Of a stretch of 64,000 nucleotides of DNA, positions 26,972-36,992 are shown piece by piece. The notes beneath the pieces are model-generated. The model had not been told where the DNA came from, ran no database searches, and was given only the letters and a program-made list of their open reading frames with translations. The stretch's first letter is position 1. The number at the start of each line of letters is the position of its first letter. Source of the DNA: Planctomycetota bacterium (lineage in GTDB: Bacteria > Planctomycetota > Planctomycetia > Pirellulales > Pirellulaceae); NCBI GenBank assembly GCA_017303505.1, contig JAFLCP010000011.1, positions 18,164-82,163 on the forward strand, in the 5' to 3' direction. Position numbers and translations under genes: made by a program.

Positions 26972-28546
26972 TCAGCCGCCAGATTTTCTCGTAAATGCTT
27001 CTCCGTGCTTCTTATCGCGGAGACTAATCCCCCACTTTAACGCCTGAATCGCCCCCGCTTGGTCCTTGGGGGCCCAAAATCCTCGGTAACACCAAAGTAG
27101 CTTCTTACGATCCGGAATGTAGAAACTACCCAATCTAATTCCATTATCCCGTCGTGAAACTTCAAAACGAACCAAGTCATCCCCATCGATGACATCACAT
27201 GCAGCTTCGTTCGGCGTCACCCCGCCTCGATTGTCCCAAATAACTCCATTGAGTATTAAAGCTCTACGGTCGGTAACTGCATACAGAGTTTTTGAAAGCA
27301 AGTGTTGATATCTCCATGGTGCGGTCCAATTGTAAAGTCCCACACCGACAAAACAGAGACCTACTACCGCTGCAATCCAAATGCCGTCCCCACCACGCAT
27401 GAACGCTAGTAAACCCAGCGCCGCAAAAATGCTCCCCATCACAATAAGAATCAATCCGAAAAGAATCTCGGCCAAGACTCGGTCTAAAGCAGCACGAGGC
27501 TTTGGGCGTCCAACCCAGAGCACATCTTCATCTTCCTGCAAGTAAGGTTTGAGCCGCTGCATATCATCCACTTGCTCAATCGTTTGCGCTCGGAATGAAA
27601 AGACTGGTACGGTAATTGCTCGATTAAAATGTTGCTGAAGTGATTCAACGACTTCCCGCCCATTCGGAATAAAAGCAGTAAGAATCTTGAAACGAACCCT
27701 ATCTTTCATCGTTATCCAAAAAACAATTCCACTCTCAATCGTGGGAGCATTTTCGTGAGTTGAGAAGATCGATTCGATATCGCTGATCGAATATTCCCGA
27801 ACTCTCCGACTTCCCACTTTTCGCAAACGTATGGTTTTCCCATCCCAATTGTAGTACACCACCACTTGGCCCCAGCGGTTTTGGATAGCGATATACACAA
27901 AAGCCAAGGGAAAAAACATCGTCGCCACCAAGATCCAACCGAGAGGGCCACCATTCCCAATGGCTTGTCTTTGTGCGAGTACTCCAATCAGCGCGAAAAT
28001 CGTCAGTACCAACACACCAATCGTCGAAGGTACGACATTGGGTGCCGCTACCTTTGCCAAAGCTAAAACATTGATGTGCCCCTCCAATAGACTCTCGTTT
28101 CGCATTTGTCGCTTTAACGATTCGATTACGCTGTGCGCTTTGGGCAACGACTTAAAACAAAATTGAAAGGTGCTCCCATCTCTCAACCACAACGATGAAA
28201 CAGAACCCAAGTTATCGCTTCGCACCAAAGTGATATCTAGTGGCGTGATCTGGCGCTGCCGTCGTCCGAAGCGACGTACAGTTAATCTCTCACCGTCATA
28301 TCGAAAATAAGTGACAAGAGTAAATAAGGAGACGCAAAAGTAAACCAGCCCGCCAAGCCCGACCAAAAAGAGAACCAGCTGAATCGCGTGAATCCCTTGT
28401 CGCCACACGAAAAGGCTGAAAAATGAATACATCAACGTTGCAGCCGAAATAACACTCGCAATCAAATGTGTTCTGACGAAGACCGACCATAGCACATGTT
28501 CTTCGACAATATTTGACTCAACATCTGAAGAGGAGTTTGGGTTCAT
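26972..28546 (-). CDS. Multi-pass membrane protein with PH-like segments
   Basis: A 524-residue membrane protein without a known name. It shows three pairs of hydrophobic helices (about 30-80, 160-215, 365-415), each followed by a beta-rich segment like bacterial PH domains: YFRYDGERLTVRRFGRRQRQ, YYNWDGKTIRLRKVGSRRVR, and YAVTDRRALILNGVIW. The run LQEDEDVLWVGRPKPRAAL is typical of bPH membrane proteins. Located between the FAD oxidoreductase and the ECF sigma gene, same strand. Probably an envelope protein of unknown function. Confidence 0.75.
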   Translation of the reverse strand: MNPNSSSDVESNIVEEHVLWSVFVRTHLIASVISAATLMYSFFSLFVWRQGIHAIQLVLFLVGLGGLVYFCVSLFTLVTYFRYDGERLTVRRFGRRQRQITPLDITLVRSDNLGSVSSLWLRDGSTFQFCFKSLPKAHSVIESLKRQMRNESLLEGHINVLALAKVAAPNVVPSTIGVLVLTIFALIGVLAQRQAIGNGGPLGWILVATMFFPLAFVYIAIQNRWGQVVVYYNWDGKTIRLRKVGSRRVREYSISDIESIFSTHENAPTIESGIVFWITMKDRVRFKILTAFIPNGREVVESLQQHFNRAITVPVFSFRAQTIEQVDDMQRLKPYLQEDEDVLWVGRPKPRAALDRVLAEILFGLILIVMGSIFAALGLLAFMRGGDGIWIAAVVGLCFVGVGLYNWTAPWRYQHLLSKTLYAVTDRRALILNGVIWDNRGGVTPNEAACDVIDGDDLVRFEVSRRDNGIRLGSFYIPDRKKLLWCYRGFWAPKDQAGAIQALKWGISLRDKKHGEAFTRKSGG

Positions 28547-28591
28547 TTGCGACGTTGACTACCTCAACTGAATGATCAAACAGCCCTTTCG

Positions 28592-30988
28592 CTACTTGTC
28601 ACCAACTGGCACGACTTGCACAGCGTCGATATGCACGATTCCCTTGGCCCCTTCGGTGGAAAAGAGCACAGAAAAGTTGCGGCTACTGTCAAACTCAAAA
28701 GTCCCTACACTCTCGAAATGATTTTCACCTTTGGGTGCCCGCGATTGGTCGACTTCAACCACGCTGGTTCCGCGAAGATGTTCTATTTGAACCTTTGCAG
28801 CTTTGGCGCGATTCGCATGTGGAGCCCACGCAATACGAACCTCATACTTTCCTTCTCGGGTTACCGAAAACAGAAACTTGGCTGTGGTGTTTGCCGCACC
28901 CGAGTATCGATATCCATCGCCCACAAAATTCTCTAGGCTTCCTTGCGTATCCCAAGTCCCCGTCAATACGGCAGCTTCATCGTCAATCACAATGCCGGGC
29001 AGCTTGCCTGGGTTGATCCCGCGAGTGGCAATATCGGGAACCACCACACCCTCAGGTACTTCCAACTCAGCATCGACGCTTTTCCTGCGCATCACCCCAG
29101 GCTGCTTCATGAGTTCGTGAAGTTCGGAAAGGTGCTTTTCATAAACGCCGCGAGGCGAGGTATTGAAGCGAACACAAATCCAAGCCGCCTTGCCGACAAC
29201 TTCGCCCATCATTCCGCATGTTCGCATAACGCGAATGGGTCCAATCGCTTCGCGCTCGACACTGATATCGCGACCTGCCATGAAAAGGTTGCCGATATTG
29301 CGACTGTAAAGACAGCGATAGGGGGCCCAGTAAGGGCCTTTGTAACTATATTCCTTACCTGTAGTGGCGACGGAGATGAATTCCTCACCATTGAGGCCAT
29401 TTTTAAAATCGGGATGGGGCACGTGAATATCGATATGCCACGTATTTGGGAATGCAGCATCCGGCCAGTCGGTTCCATTTCGAAAGTCGTCGGCTTTCAA
29501 GATAATATCGCCCAGCAAACGACGGGACTCTCGTTTTCCAGCAATGAACGCTGACCAACCTAAACGGTGATTCGGATACTGTGCATCAATGTTCTTGAGC
29601 GTATCCCAGGCCCCATACATAGCCCGCATGTTCAAATCGCGAATTTGTTCAATATCCTTGATCGGATCCTTATCGAATCCGCTTTCCCAAAACCAACCAC
29701 CGAGATTGGCCAGCGGGGCATCTGCCCACTGACCTTTGAACTTCGATCTACCTGGGAATGGCTTCTTCGACAAATCGATTGCCCATTCAAGTCGTGGGAA
29801 TGGAGCAGCAATCTTCCCCCCATCGACCAAGACCGAAAGAGCATCTTTATCTTTACACTCACAATGTAAAACCTGATTGCGATCGGCTTGGTCGAGTACA
29901 TTCCACATGTTGCTCGCCCCCATATTCCCTTCGGCAGAGACTTCATAGTCGGCACCTGCCAGAAATCCAACGGTCCCGTCACCGGTGCAATCCGCAAAGA
30001 ACTTTCCCGTAACTCGTATGCGTTTCGCAGAGCGAATATTCTGTGCAACAACGGCCTTAATGCGATTGCCATCCATTTCAACCGCGTTCGCTCGATGTTC
30101 GAGCAACAAGGTAATGTTCGGTTCGTTTTCTACGACATTGAGCTTTCTTTCATCTTCATAAATAGCTCCACCCTTTGCGTTTCCCTTCCCAGGTCCCTTT
30201 TGCGGACACAGCTCTTCAACGATCTCACCGATCCGTTGAAAAGGCTTTTGTCTTGTGTGCCCTTCTGGCCACACTCGAACTTCACTGCTCGAATTCCCTC
30301 CCAAAACAGGACGATCTTGGATCAACGCCACAGTAAGTCCGTTTCTAGCTGCCGATACCGCCGCAGAAGTTCCCGCCACACCGCCACCAACAATGACGAG
30401 ATCAAAAGCCCCACCTTCACTGGGAGGCCCTTCTAAGGCTAAAAGCTTCCGGCGAAACTGGCTCATTTCGGGATCTGCATTCGGTGGGACAAACTGAGAG
30501 TCTTTCGTTAGCACAATAGCATCACAGCGTCCTTCAAAGCCGGTCAAATCATGCAGAGCGACCGCAACCTTGCCACTGAGCTCAACCGTACCGCCGTTCT
30601 GCCAATGCCACTCAGCTCCTTCGGTTCCAAAAACGGTCTTCAGCGGATTGCCATCGAAGATCACTTGAAACTTGCCAGGTGCACCAGGAACTTTCCATGG
30701 AGCAACCCAATCTCGCGTACGAACCCATACATGAAACTCGCCACCGTCGCCTACATCGAGTTGGGTTGTAGCATCCTTGACCGGAACACCTAAGCCATGG
30801 GCTAACAAATAGGGAGACCCCATCTGATCCATCGATTGCTGATCGAGATCCCAGCCCCCCAAGGAAGCAAACTGCTCAGCTTCCAACAGTATGGTTTGCG
30901 CCGTAGCTGGCACGCTGAGAAAAACCATAGCGGCCAAGCTCAGCAAGACACGGCTACCGCTGCAGAAAATCGCACAATGAGTTTTCAT
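28592..30988 (-). CDS. Exported FAD-dependent oxidoreductase with flanking beta domains
   Basis: A 798-residue secreted protein. A signal peptide (LLSLAAMVFLSVPATAQ) is followed by a beta-sandwich-like region (about 31-165). An FAD-dependent oxidoreductase domain of the PF12831 type begins at about 195 with VIVGGGVAGTSAAVSAARNG and continues with ADCTGDGTVGFLAGADYE and the FAD-closing LFMAGRDISVEREAIGPIRV. The C-terminus (about 670-798) reads as a golvesin/xanthan-lyase-like accessory domain (YRYSGAANTTAKFLFSVTRE). Such proteins occur in polysaccharide-utilisation loci. It follows the sulfatase gene by 45 bp on the same strand, so the two probably act on the same glycan. Confidence 0.85.
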   Translation of the reverse strand: MKTHCAIFCSGSRVLLSLAAMVFLSVPATAQTILLEAEQFASLGGWDLDQQSMDQMGSPYLLAHGLGVPVKDATTQLDVGDGGEFHVWVRTRDWVAPWKVPGAPGKFQVIFDGNPLKTVFGTEGAEWHWQNGGTVELSGKVAVALHDLTGFEGRCDAIVLTKDSQFVPPNADPEMSQFRRKLLALEGPPSEGGAFDLVIVGGGVAGTSAAVSAARNGLTVALIQDRPVLGGNSSSEVRVWPEGHTRQKPFQRIGEIVEELCPQKGPGKGNAKGGAIYEDERKLNVVENEPNITLLLEHRANAVEMDGNRIKAVVAQNIRSAKRIRVTGKFFADCTGDGTVGFLAGADYEVSAEGNMGASNMWNVLDQADRNQVLHCECKDKDALSVLVDGGKIAAPFPRLEWAIDLSKKPFPGRSKFKGQWADAPLANLGGWFWESGFDKDPIKDIEQIRDLNMRAMYGAWDTLKNIDAQYPNHRLGWSAFIAGKRESRRLLGDIILKADDFRNGTDWPDAAFPNTWHIDIHVPHPDFKNGLNGEEFISVATTGKEYSYKGPYWAPYRCLYSRNIGNLFMAGRDISVEREAIGPIRVMRTCGMMGEVVGKAAWICVRFNTSPRGVYEKHLSELHELMKQPGVMRRKSVDAELEVPEGVVVPDIATRGINPGKLPGIVIDDEAAVLTGTWDTQGSLENFVGDGYRYSGAANTTAKFLFSVTREGKYEVRIAWAPHANRAKAAKVQIEHLRGTSVVEVDQSRAPKGENHFESVGTFEFDSSRNFSVLFSTEGAKGIVHIDAVQVVPVGDK

Positions 30989-31033
30989 TTCAACAATCCA
31001 ATCGTTCTATTCAAAATCAATTCGCAGCCGAGC

Positions 31034-33085
31034 CTACTTCTCGTCACCACCAAGCAAAAACTGCACGCTCTGAATTTGGCCTTTAAACCCACCTAATTCG
31101 TTCTCTAGCACTTTCGATCCTTCGTCGCCTCCAATCTGCATCCCATCGTTGGGATCTCGCGACATTAAGAGATCCACTACCTTCCTCGACTTTTCTGCGT
31201 TGTCCACACTCAGGACCAACTCTTTCTTGGCGGTTAACTGCACCTTGATTTTGGTCCACTTCCCAATGCACGCAACCGGAGAAGTTACAGTCGCTACCGT
31301 TTCGCCAGACCGATAAACGAACGTGGGCTTACCATTCCTGACGAACATGCAGAAGCCCTGGTTCCTGCCACCTCTCGCAATGATCACACCATCTCCATCG
31401 GCCCGAACTTCGGCTTCCAATGTAAATGCACTTAATGCAGGGTTCAGCATCTTACTTCGTGGTACCTCAACGACAGCGTTGCCATCGAAGCATCCTACGG
31501 AACGTCCATCCTCTGCTTTCTTGGATTCAACCCGCATTAACAAACCATGCAATTTGTTTTCCGTTTGATCGAGAATCTTGTTTTCCTCGACCCGATCAAA
31601 TTGATAACGCAACACAATCTGGTTTGGTCTCAAAACGGGAGGTAACTCGCGAGCAGGATCTGCGGGCTTGTGTTCGTCCGCGTAAGCGGGAACATGATAG
31701 CCGACTTCTTGGGAAAGGTGATCATATTCGCGAGCCAGCAATTGCTTCAGCTCGTCCGCCTCAGGGGCATCCATTAAGTTCCTAGTTTCATACGGATCAT
31801 TTTCGAGATCAAAAATCTCTGTCCATTCCGGATGAGACGGATATTGAATGAGCTTACCTTTGGTAGTTCGCACTGCCGTCACCGATGGCACCTTGAACGG
31901 TCGTTCAAAGAAATAGGTGAAGAAAAACGAAGTTCTCCAATCCGCAGGCGTTTCTTCGCTTTCCAGGAGTTTCTTCCAGCTTTTGCCTTGCATTTCCTTT
32001 GGAACTTCAACGCCTGCCAGTTCCAAGATTGTTGGGGCTACGTCGATGTTGAGTACCATCTCATCACGCGTCTTGCCAGCTGCCAGTTTCTTTGGATAAC
32101 GGACCAGCATGGGAATTCGCATAGACTCCTCGTACGCAGATCGCTTGTCGCCCAACCCGTGCTCGCCGAGATAGAAACCGTTGTCACTGGTGTAAATGAC
32201 AACAGTGTTCTCGGTTAAGCCTAATTCGTCCAGCGTCTTCATCAGTTTGCCGACGTTTTCATCGATTGCCTTCAACCCACGCAACATTCCCAGGTTGGTC
32301 TTTACTGTATCTTTCCCTGGTTCGGCATTCACTGGCTTACTGCCGGTAAAGCCTTCGACTACATTTCGATAAATGGCTGGCGTCGCTAAGTTGGGTACCT
32401 TCTTTGCTTCCGCTTCACCATAGGTCTGTGCATGTCGCTCAGGTGGAGTAAATGGTCCATGGCAAGTCTTGTAACCGAGCACCAGTGAAAAGGGCTTATC
32501 TTTGTTCGACTTGATAAAGTCAATTGCGTAGTCCGTGGAAACATCATCGATCCACCCCTTGGTTGCTGTCTTGGTACCATTGATTTCCACGGGGCAATCA
32601 AAATACACCCCCTGCCCTACAAAGCTGGCCGAGTAGTCAAAGCCTGGGCGTTTTCCACTTTGCGGACCCATGTGCCATTTGCCAATGTAACCTGTTGTGT
32701 AACCTGCAGCACGAAGCAACGAAGCGTGTGTTACGCTTTGCTCTGGAAATGGAGTATGGTTATCGATGATGCCATTTCGATGACCGTATTGGCCTGTTAA
32801 GAACGACGCCCGACTTGGAGAACAAAGAGCCAATACAACAAAAGCGTTTCTAAAACGCACTCCTTCGCTCGCCAATCTATCGAGGTTCGGAGATTCAAGC
32901 CACGGAAATCTTCCCTTATCTCCTTGCTCTTTCTGCACACAACTAAGCGTGTCCCAACGTTGATCGTCCGTGTATATAAAAACAAAATTGGGCCTCTCAT
33001 CGGCCAACGTATGTTTTGGCCCAATTACACCCAAACATACCAAGCCCAATACAAACCCTACAAATCGTCGGTAAATCACGCTCAT
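31034..33085 (-). CDS. Exported type I sulfatase with C-terminal LamG-like domain
   Basis: About 683 residues. Signal peptide FVGFVLGLVCLGVIG; metal site FVFIYTDDQRWD; formylglycine motif CSPSR with Cys88; second metal site VIYTSDNGFYLGEHG. Residues of about 495-680 form a concanavalin/LamG-like beta domain (FDGNAVVEVPRSKMLNPALS, FTLEAEVRADGDGVIIARGG), probably for substrate binding. A GTG at 33100 is in frame; the ATG at 33085 with GGCGGA upstream is preferred. First gene of a two-gene unit with the FAD oxidoreductase. The domain arrangement suggests action on a complex sulfated polysaccharide. Confidence 0.9.
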   Translation of the reverse strand: MSVIYRRFVGFVLGLVCLGVIGPKHTLADERPNFVFIYTDDQRWDTLSCVQKEQGDKGRFPWLESPNLDRLASEGVRFRNAFVVLALCSPSRASFLTGQYGHRNGIIDNHTPFPEQSVTHASLLRAAGYTTGYIGKWHMGPQSGKRPGFDYSASFVGQGVYFDCPVEINGTKTATKGWIDDVSTDYAIDFIKSNKDKPFSLVLGYKTCHGPFTPPERHAQTYGEAEAKKVPNLATPAIYRNVVEGFTGSKPVNAEPGKDTVKTNLGMLRGLKAIDENVGKLMKTLDELGLTENTVVIYTSDNGFYLGEHGLGDKRSAYEESMRIPMLVRYPKKLAAGKTRDEMVLNIDVAPTILELAGVEVPKEMQGKSWKKLLESEETPADWRTSFFFTYFFERPFKVPSVTAVRTTKGKLIQYPSHPEWTEIFDLENDPYETRNLMDAPEADELKQLLAREYDHLSQEVGYHVPAYADEHKPADPARELPPVLRPNQIVLRYQFDRVEENKILDQTENKLHGLLMRVESKKAEDGRSVGCFDGNAVVEVPRSKMLNPALSAFTLEAEVRADGDGVIIARGGRNQGFCMFVRNGKPTFVYRSGETVATVTSPVACIGKWTKIKVQLTAKKELVLSVDNAEKSRKVVDLLMSRDPNDGMQIGGDEGSKVLENELGGFKGQIQSVQFLLGGDEK

Positions 33086-33440
33086 GGTCCGCCGTTCCAC
33101 AATTCCGAATCTTCAAGGTCAACCGGTAACTCAATTATCGTAAATCCGAGCGATTTGAACAAGCCAACGCTTTAGGTCCAAATTTCCTCGTTTTTCCATT
33201 GAAAATCGCCTCAATTCGAGAACCGCCCCCATTTTCGGCCGCCGCTCCCCTTGCGTTATGCGCATCACACTAACGCGATACACTGTTACGCAAGAATGTT
33301 ATACTCATCCCAGTTGGATTCCCGTACAACTCTCGCCTTTTTGATTCGCTTCGGCTTCGATTGCCACCCGACTAATGCCCCTTACGCAACAAGTTGGACG
33401 ACAAGGCTCTATAAACTTTAACTCCATCCGATCTCAAACT
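33086..33440. other. Divergent intergenic region, about 350 bp
   Basis: It separates the sulfatase gene from the unknown membrane protein gene. The only recognisable element is an extended -10 box with an inverted repeat, listed separately. Confidence 0.5.
33253..33305 (+). promoter_or_regulatory. Extended -10 promoter with an inverted repeat
   Basis: TGT-TATACT (33297-33305) is a good extended -10 box on the plus strand. Upstream, GCGTTA (33253-33258) and TAACGC (33271-33276) are inverted repeats separated by 12 bp, near the -35 position, and could be an operator. It would serve the membrane protein gene that starts at 33375 or 33441. Confidence 0.4.
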
Positions 33441-35021
33441 ATGCCCTCAACCACTCCCAGTACATTGAATTTTCATATCAAAGTTCTGCGGGGCTCTCCA
33501 ACAATCTCCAAAGGAACCTATGCCGCCGAATTGACAACCGAGTGTTTGATACTTCGTTCGATCAAATCCAAACAAATCGTCGCTGAGATCCGTCCACCAA
33601 CTCAAGTACAAGTCAAAACGTCTAACACTCTTACGCTCAAACTTGAATCTGGGCTTGTTACTCTGCAACCGCTTAAACTCAACGGTTATCCGGACCTCAT
33701 TGCAACCGCTGTGGAAAAAGTACTAAACGGAACTGCGACCTCGCTGCAGCCGAGCGATTATGAAATCCCGCGTCTCTTGATGTTTGCTACCGCTGTCCCT
33801 ATTTCATTGGCGGCAATCGGTGGCTTGATCGGCGGCATGGTCGGTGGTGCGGCGACTGGACTAAATCTTTACATTGCCCGAAGACACTCTTGGCCAATCC
33901 TTGCTCGTATCGGTTCCATGTTTGCCTTGACCCTCGCAACTTTTGCTCTCTATTTTGTTGCTGTCAGCGCGATGGGTTCAGCGCAAACGCAACCACAAAT
34001 TGTTCAAGCCCCCGCACCTACAACTCCAACAACTCCCTCGGTCGTTCAACCAGAACTACCTCAGCCACCTAAGCCCGCTGCCATCGAAGCTCTGACATCC
34101 ACCGGTACATTTCAATTTCAAGCTCCCGGCTCCGATATCACTGCAGCGATAGTTCGAGATGATCGCGCGTCGACGCTCATTGGCTGTCAAGACGGTACGC
34201 TTCAAACTCTGGCGTTGCTCGAGCCCACCCCAATGTGGAAAGTTGTGGCCAAACTTCCATCGGTTCCCAATACCATCCGCAAACTTACTGCTGACTACTA
34301 TCTGATTTCTTGTCCTTCAGAGAAATTCCTCCTCACTCCTACCTACAAATTACTGAGGCTTAGTTGGAAATGGGAGTGTATTCCAAGTACCTCCTTCCTG
34401 TGCGTTGCTGACGATACAGACATAAAATTGGGAGCCGTCAATTTTGGAACCGTCGAACGTGCCGCAGACACATCCAACAACGGCTTAGACAACCTTGCGA
34501 TACCAACGCTCCCCATGGATTTTCTTGAATCGAAAGCTGGGCCTGCCATGTCGATCGATACACCGCCCCAACTCTCCCTTTCGGATATCACTGCCAGCGG
34601 TTTGAACCCGATCGGATTTGGTTTTCGCGACGGAACCATTGCGATCAAAGCAAGCGGGGAATGGACCCTTGAGAAATCCCGTTCTGCCTCTGTAACTTGC
34701 ATCGGCGCGGGCAATGGTTTTGGATTTGAAGATGGAACAGTTGATACTGGGCTTATCGACGAAAAGCTAAGGTACCGACCTTGTGGTGAATCCCCGATAG
34801 AACGCCTGATCAGCTGGCAAGTTTGGACACTCGCCATCAATCAAAAAGGGGAATGCTGGTCATTCATATCACAAGATCCTGCTGCGCCGCAACAAAAGCT
34901 TCCTGTCAGCGAATTTGGGATAATCCGCGACATCATCCCACTGGATTATGCAATCGCCATCGTCAGCCAAAACCAAGTGACGTTTCTATCCTCTCCCACA
35001 TTGACATCAAGGCTAAAATAG
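33441..35021 (+). CDS. Unknown membrane protein with possible propeller-like C-terminus
   Basis: About 526 residues (548 if the upstream ATG at 33375 is used). Residues 1-110 are beta-rich. Two hydrophobic segments follow: FATAVPISLAAIGGLIGGMV, with a Gly-zipper look, and MFALTLATFALYFVAVSAMG. A Pro/Thr-rich linker (PAPTTPTTPSVVQPELPQPP) leads to a C-terminal region of about 300 residues with repeated short strands (IGCQDGTLQTLALLEPTPMW, GFGFRDGTIAIKASGEWTLE, GFEDGTVDTGLIDEKL) that suggest a degenerate beta-propeller. No family name can be given. Neighbours do not indicate a role. Confidence 0.75.
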   Translation: MPSTTPSTLNFHIKVLRGSPTISKGTYAAELTTECLILRSIKSKQIVAEIRPPTQVQVKTSNTLTLKLESGLVTLQPLKLNGYPDLIATAVEKVLNGTATSLQPSDYEIPRLLMFATAVPISLAAIGGLIGGMVGGAATGLNLYIARRHSWPILARIGSMFALTLATFALYFVAVSAMGSAQTQPQIVQAPAPTTPTTPSVVQPELPQPPKPAAIEALTSTGTFQFQAPGSDITAAIVRDDRASTLIGCQDGTLQTLALLEPTPMWKVVAKLPSVPNTIRKLTADYYLISCPSEKFLLTPTYKLLRLSWKWECIPSTSFLCVADDTDIKLGAVNFGTVERAADTSNNGLDNLAIPTLPMDFLESKAGPAMSIDTPPQLSLSDITASGLNPIGFGFRDGTIAIKASGEWTLEKSRSASVTCIGAGNGFGFEDGTVDTGLIDEKLRYRPCGESPIERLISWQVWTLAINQKGECWSFISQDPAAPQQKLPVSEFGIIRDIIPLDYAIAIVSQNQVTFLSSPTLTSRLK

Positions 35022-35073
35022 CTTCGCCGTCAACGATGGGAAAACGCAATCTGCAGATCGTAAAAGAAATGTG

Positions 35074-36231
35074 TTAGAGATTTGAGCTCTCTAGATCTTC
35101 GATGTAGACATCGACTTGCTGCCCAATGGCAGCTTTCAGTTTCGAAGGCGAGACGGAGTAAATGATCTGCATCACGCGAGTATCAACACGCTCACTCACC
35201 GAGCCAGTAAGGGTCCGCTTTGGCGAAACGAGCGGTTCAGTGCGAACATATTCTAATTCGACCATATTGTCAGGCTTACCTCGCAAAGAAGCATAAGCCT
35301 TCGCGCCTGCACGAAAGCGTGGAATCTCGGTCTCATCGATGTCGACTCGAATGTGTAACGGATCAACAACTCCCATCGACAAATAGGGTGTCGAGACGAT
35401 CGAAGCGGGCACAAACTCTCCCGACCGAACCACTACGCTCAAAATCGTTCCATCGATAGGAGCCTTAACCGTACGTATTTCCATGAGTGTCTGTGCTTTC
35501 AATAGATTGGCTTCCGCGAGAGCCACCGCAGCCCTTTGCACTGCAATACTTGGAGGGTTATCTCCCTCCGCCAGCAATCGTAGCCCCGCTTCGGCTTCCA
35601 GCAGTCGCGCCTTGGCTTCCAAGGTTCGTACCTGGCTGGTATCGCGACTCAAGGTTCGAGTATCCATCTCTTCCTGCGAAACCGCGTTTTGCGTTCTCAA
35701 TTGTCTGGCTCGTTCATATTCTCGAGCCGCGTTCGCTTCACTTAGTGTGGCCTCTTGAACGCTAACTTCTGCGGCTTTAACTCGAGCTTTCTGAATGTCC
35801 ACCTGCGCGAGCAATTCACTGAGCCTTGCTTGCTGAGCGAGCAACTCGCTTTGAGCCACCTGAACATCGGCTTTGGTTTGCCGCTGATCAAGTTGCAGCA
35901 ACACTTGCCCCTTCACCACCACATCACCAGGCCGAACCATGACCTTTTCAACCACCCCAGGTACTTCCGATCCGATCGCAATGATTTCGCTCTGCGGTTC
36001 AATGATACCTACACCACCAATGTACGACTGCTTGCCAGCAATAGAAGCTGGCTGCGTATCTTGATCAGCAACCAAGGCTCCCTTGGGCTGTTGAGGTGGG
36101 AGCTTCAACGCTTCCGTCACGACAGGTTTTGGCGTATTCTTCTGGATTAACTGCGCAGCAATGTACAGCATACCTGCAGCACCGAGGCAAACACCAAACG
36201 CGAACAAAGTTTTAAACCAACGTTGTATCAC
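35074..36231 (-). CDS. HlyD/DevB-type membrane-fusion adaptor of an ABC exporter
   Basis: A 385-residue periplasmic adaptor. One N-terminal membrane anchor (TLFAFGVCLGAAGMLYIAAQ), a biotinyl-lipoyl half-motif (GIIEPQSEIIAIGSEVPGVV, GQVLLQLDQRQTKADVQ), a long coiled-coil hairpin (about 115-240) and a beta-barrel (VKAPIDGTILSVVVRSGEFV). The GTG start has AGAGG upstream. It is the third gene of an operon after the permease and ATPase, 8 bp behind the ATPase stop. Together they resemble the cyanobacterial DevBCA glycolipid exporter and the MacAB group, which work with an outer-membrane TolC-like channel. No TolC gene is in the window. Confidence 0.9.
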   Translation of the reverse strand: MIQRWFKTLFAFGVCLGAAGMLYIAAQLIQKNTPKPVVTEALKLPPQQPKGALVADQDTQPASIAGKQSYIGGVGIIEPQSEIIAIGSEVPGVVEKVMVRPGDVVVKGQVLLQLDQRQTKADVQVAQSELLAQQARLSELLAQVDIQKARVKAAEVSVQEATLSEANAAREYERARQLRTQNAVSQEEMDTRTLSRDTSQVRTLEAKARLLEAEAGLRLLAEGDNPPSIAVQRAAVALAEANLLKAQTLMEIRTVKAPIDGTILSVVVRSGEFVPASIVSTPYLSMGVVDPLHIRVDIDETEIPRFRAGAKAYASLRGKPDNMVELEYVRTEPLVSPKRTLTGSVSERVDTRVMQIIYSVSPSKLKAAIGQQVDVYIEDLESSNL

Positions 36232-36239
36232 AACTGCCT

Positions 36240-36989
36240 CTAAACCAATGAAGGAATGATCTCTTCTGCTCGCCCTGTCTTAACAACTTGCCCGTCAGAC
36301 ATACTGGCGATGTAGTTCGCAAAACTATAAATACGACTATCGTGAGTAACCACAACCACCGCGCGATTTTCGGTTCCAGCCACATCCCGCAATAACTCCA
36401 TCACCGTTCGACCTGTCTCGGCATCCAATGAGGCCGTCGGTTCATCACATATCACAATCTGTGGTTTGTGAGCCAACGCTCTCGCGATTGCCACTCTTTG
36501 CTGCTGTCCACCTGAGAGCTGATTGGGGTACTTGTTTTTGAATTTCCCCAGCCCTAACTGATCCAGTAAGTTATCACTCACCCGTCTCGCCGAAGTTAGA
36601 GTGTAACCCTTGACAACTAAAGAGACGGCAGCGTTTTCGGAAGCCGTCAACGCGGGGATCAAATTGAACTGCTGAAAAATGAAACCCAAATATCTAGCGC
36701 GAAAACCAATGACACGCCGCTTCGACATCGAGGAAATTTTCTGACCCAGTATCTCAATAGTCCCCGCGTCGGCTGTCAATAATCCCGCGATCGTGGAAAT
36801 GAGTGTCGTTTTTCCGCACCCACTTGGCCCCACCAAAAACGTGGTCGCGCCTAAAGGCACATCGAGATTCACACCGCGCAGTACCTTCACTTCAGCACTG
36901 CCGCGTCCAAAGGATTTGGTCACCTCGCGACAGCGAATGGCCACGCCGTCCTGCGCCACACTTTCATTCTTGGTGTAGATAGAAAACAT
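36240..36989 (-). CDS. DevA/MacB-type ABC transporter ATPase
   Basis: A 249-residue nucleotide-binding subunit with all motifs: Walker A VGPSGCGKTTL, Q-loop FIFQQFNLIPALTASENA, signature LSGGQQQRVAIARAL, Walker B IVICDEPTASLD and the switch His in VVVTHDSRIY. The LolD/MacB-like pattern fits lipid or lipoprotein-type export. It begins 3 bp after the permease stop, so the genes are cotranscribed. Confidence 0.93.
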   Translation of the reverse strand: MFSIYTKNESVAQDGVAIRCREVTKSFGRGSAEVKVLRGVNLDVPLGATTFLVGPSGCGKTTLISTIAGLLTADAGTIEILGQKISSMSKRRVIGFRARYLGFIFQQFNLIPALTASENAAVSLVVKGYTLTSARRVSDNLLDQLGLGKFKNKYPNQLSGGQQQRVAIARALAHKPQIVICDEPTASLDAETGRTVMELLRDVAGTENRAVVVVTHDSRIYSFANYIASMSDGQVVKTGRAEEIIPSLV

Positions 36990-36992
36990 GAC

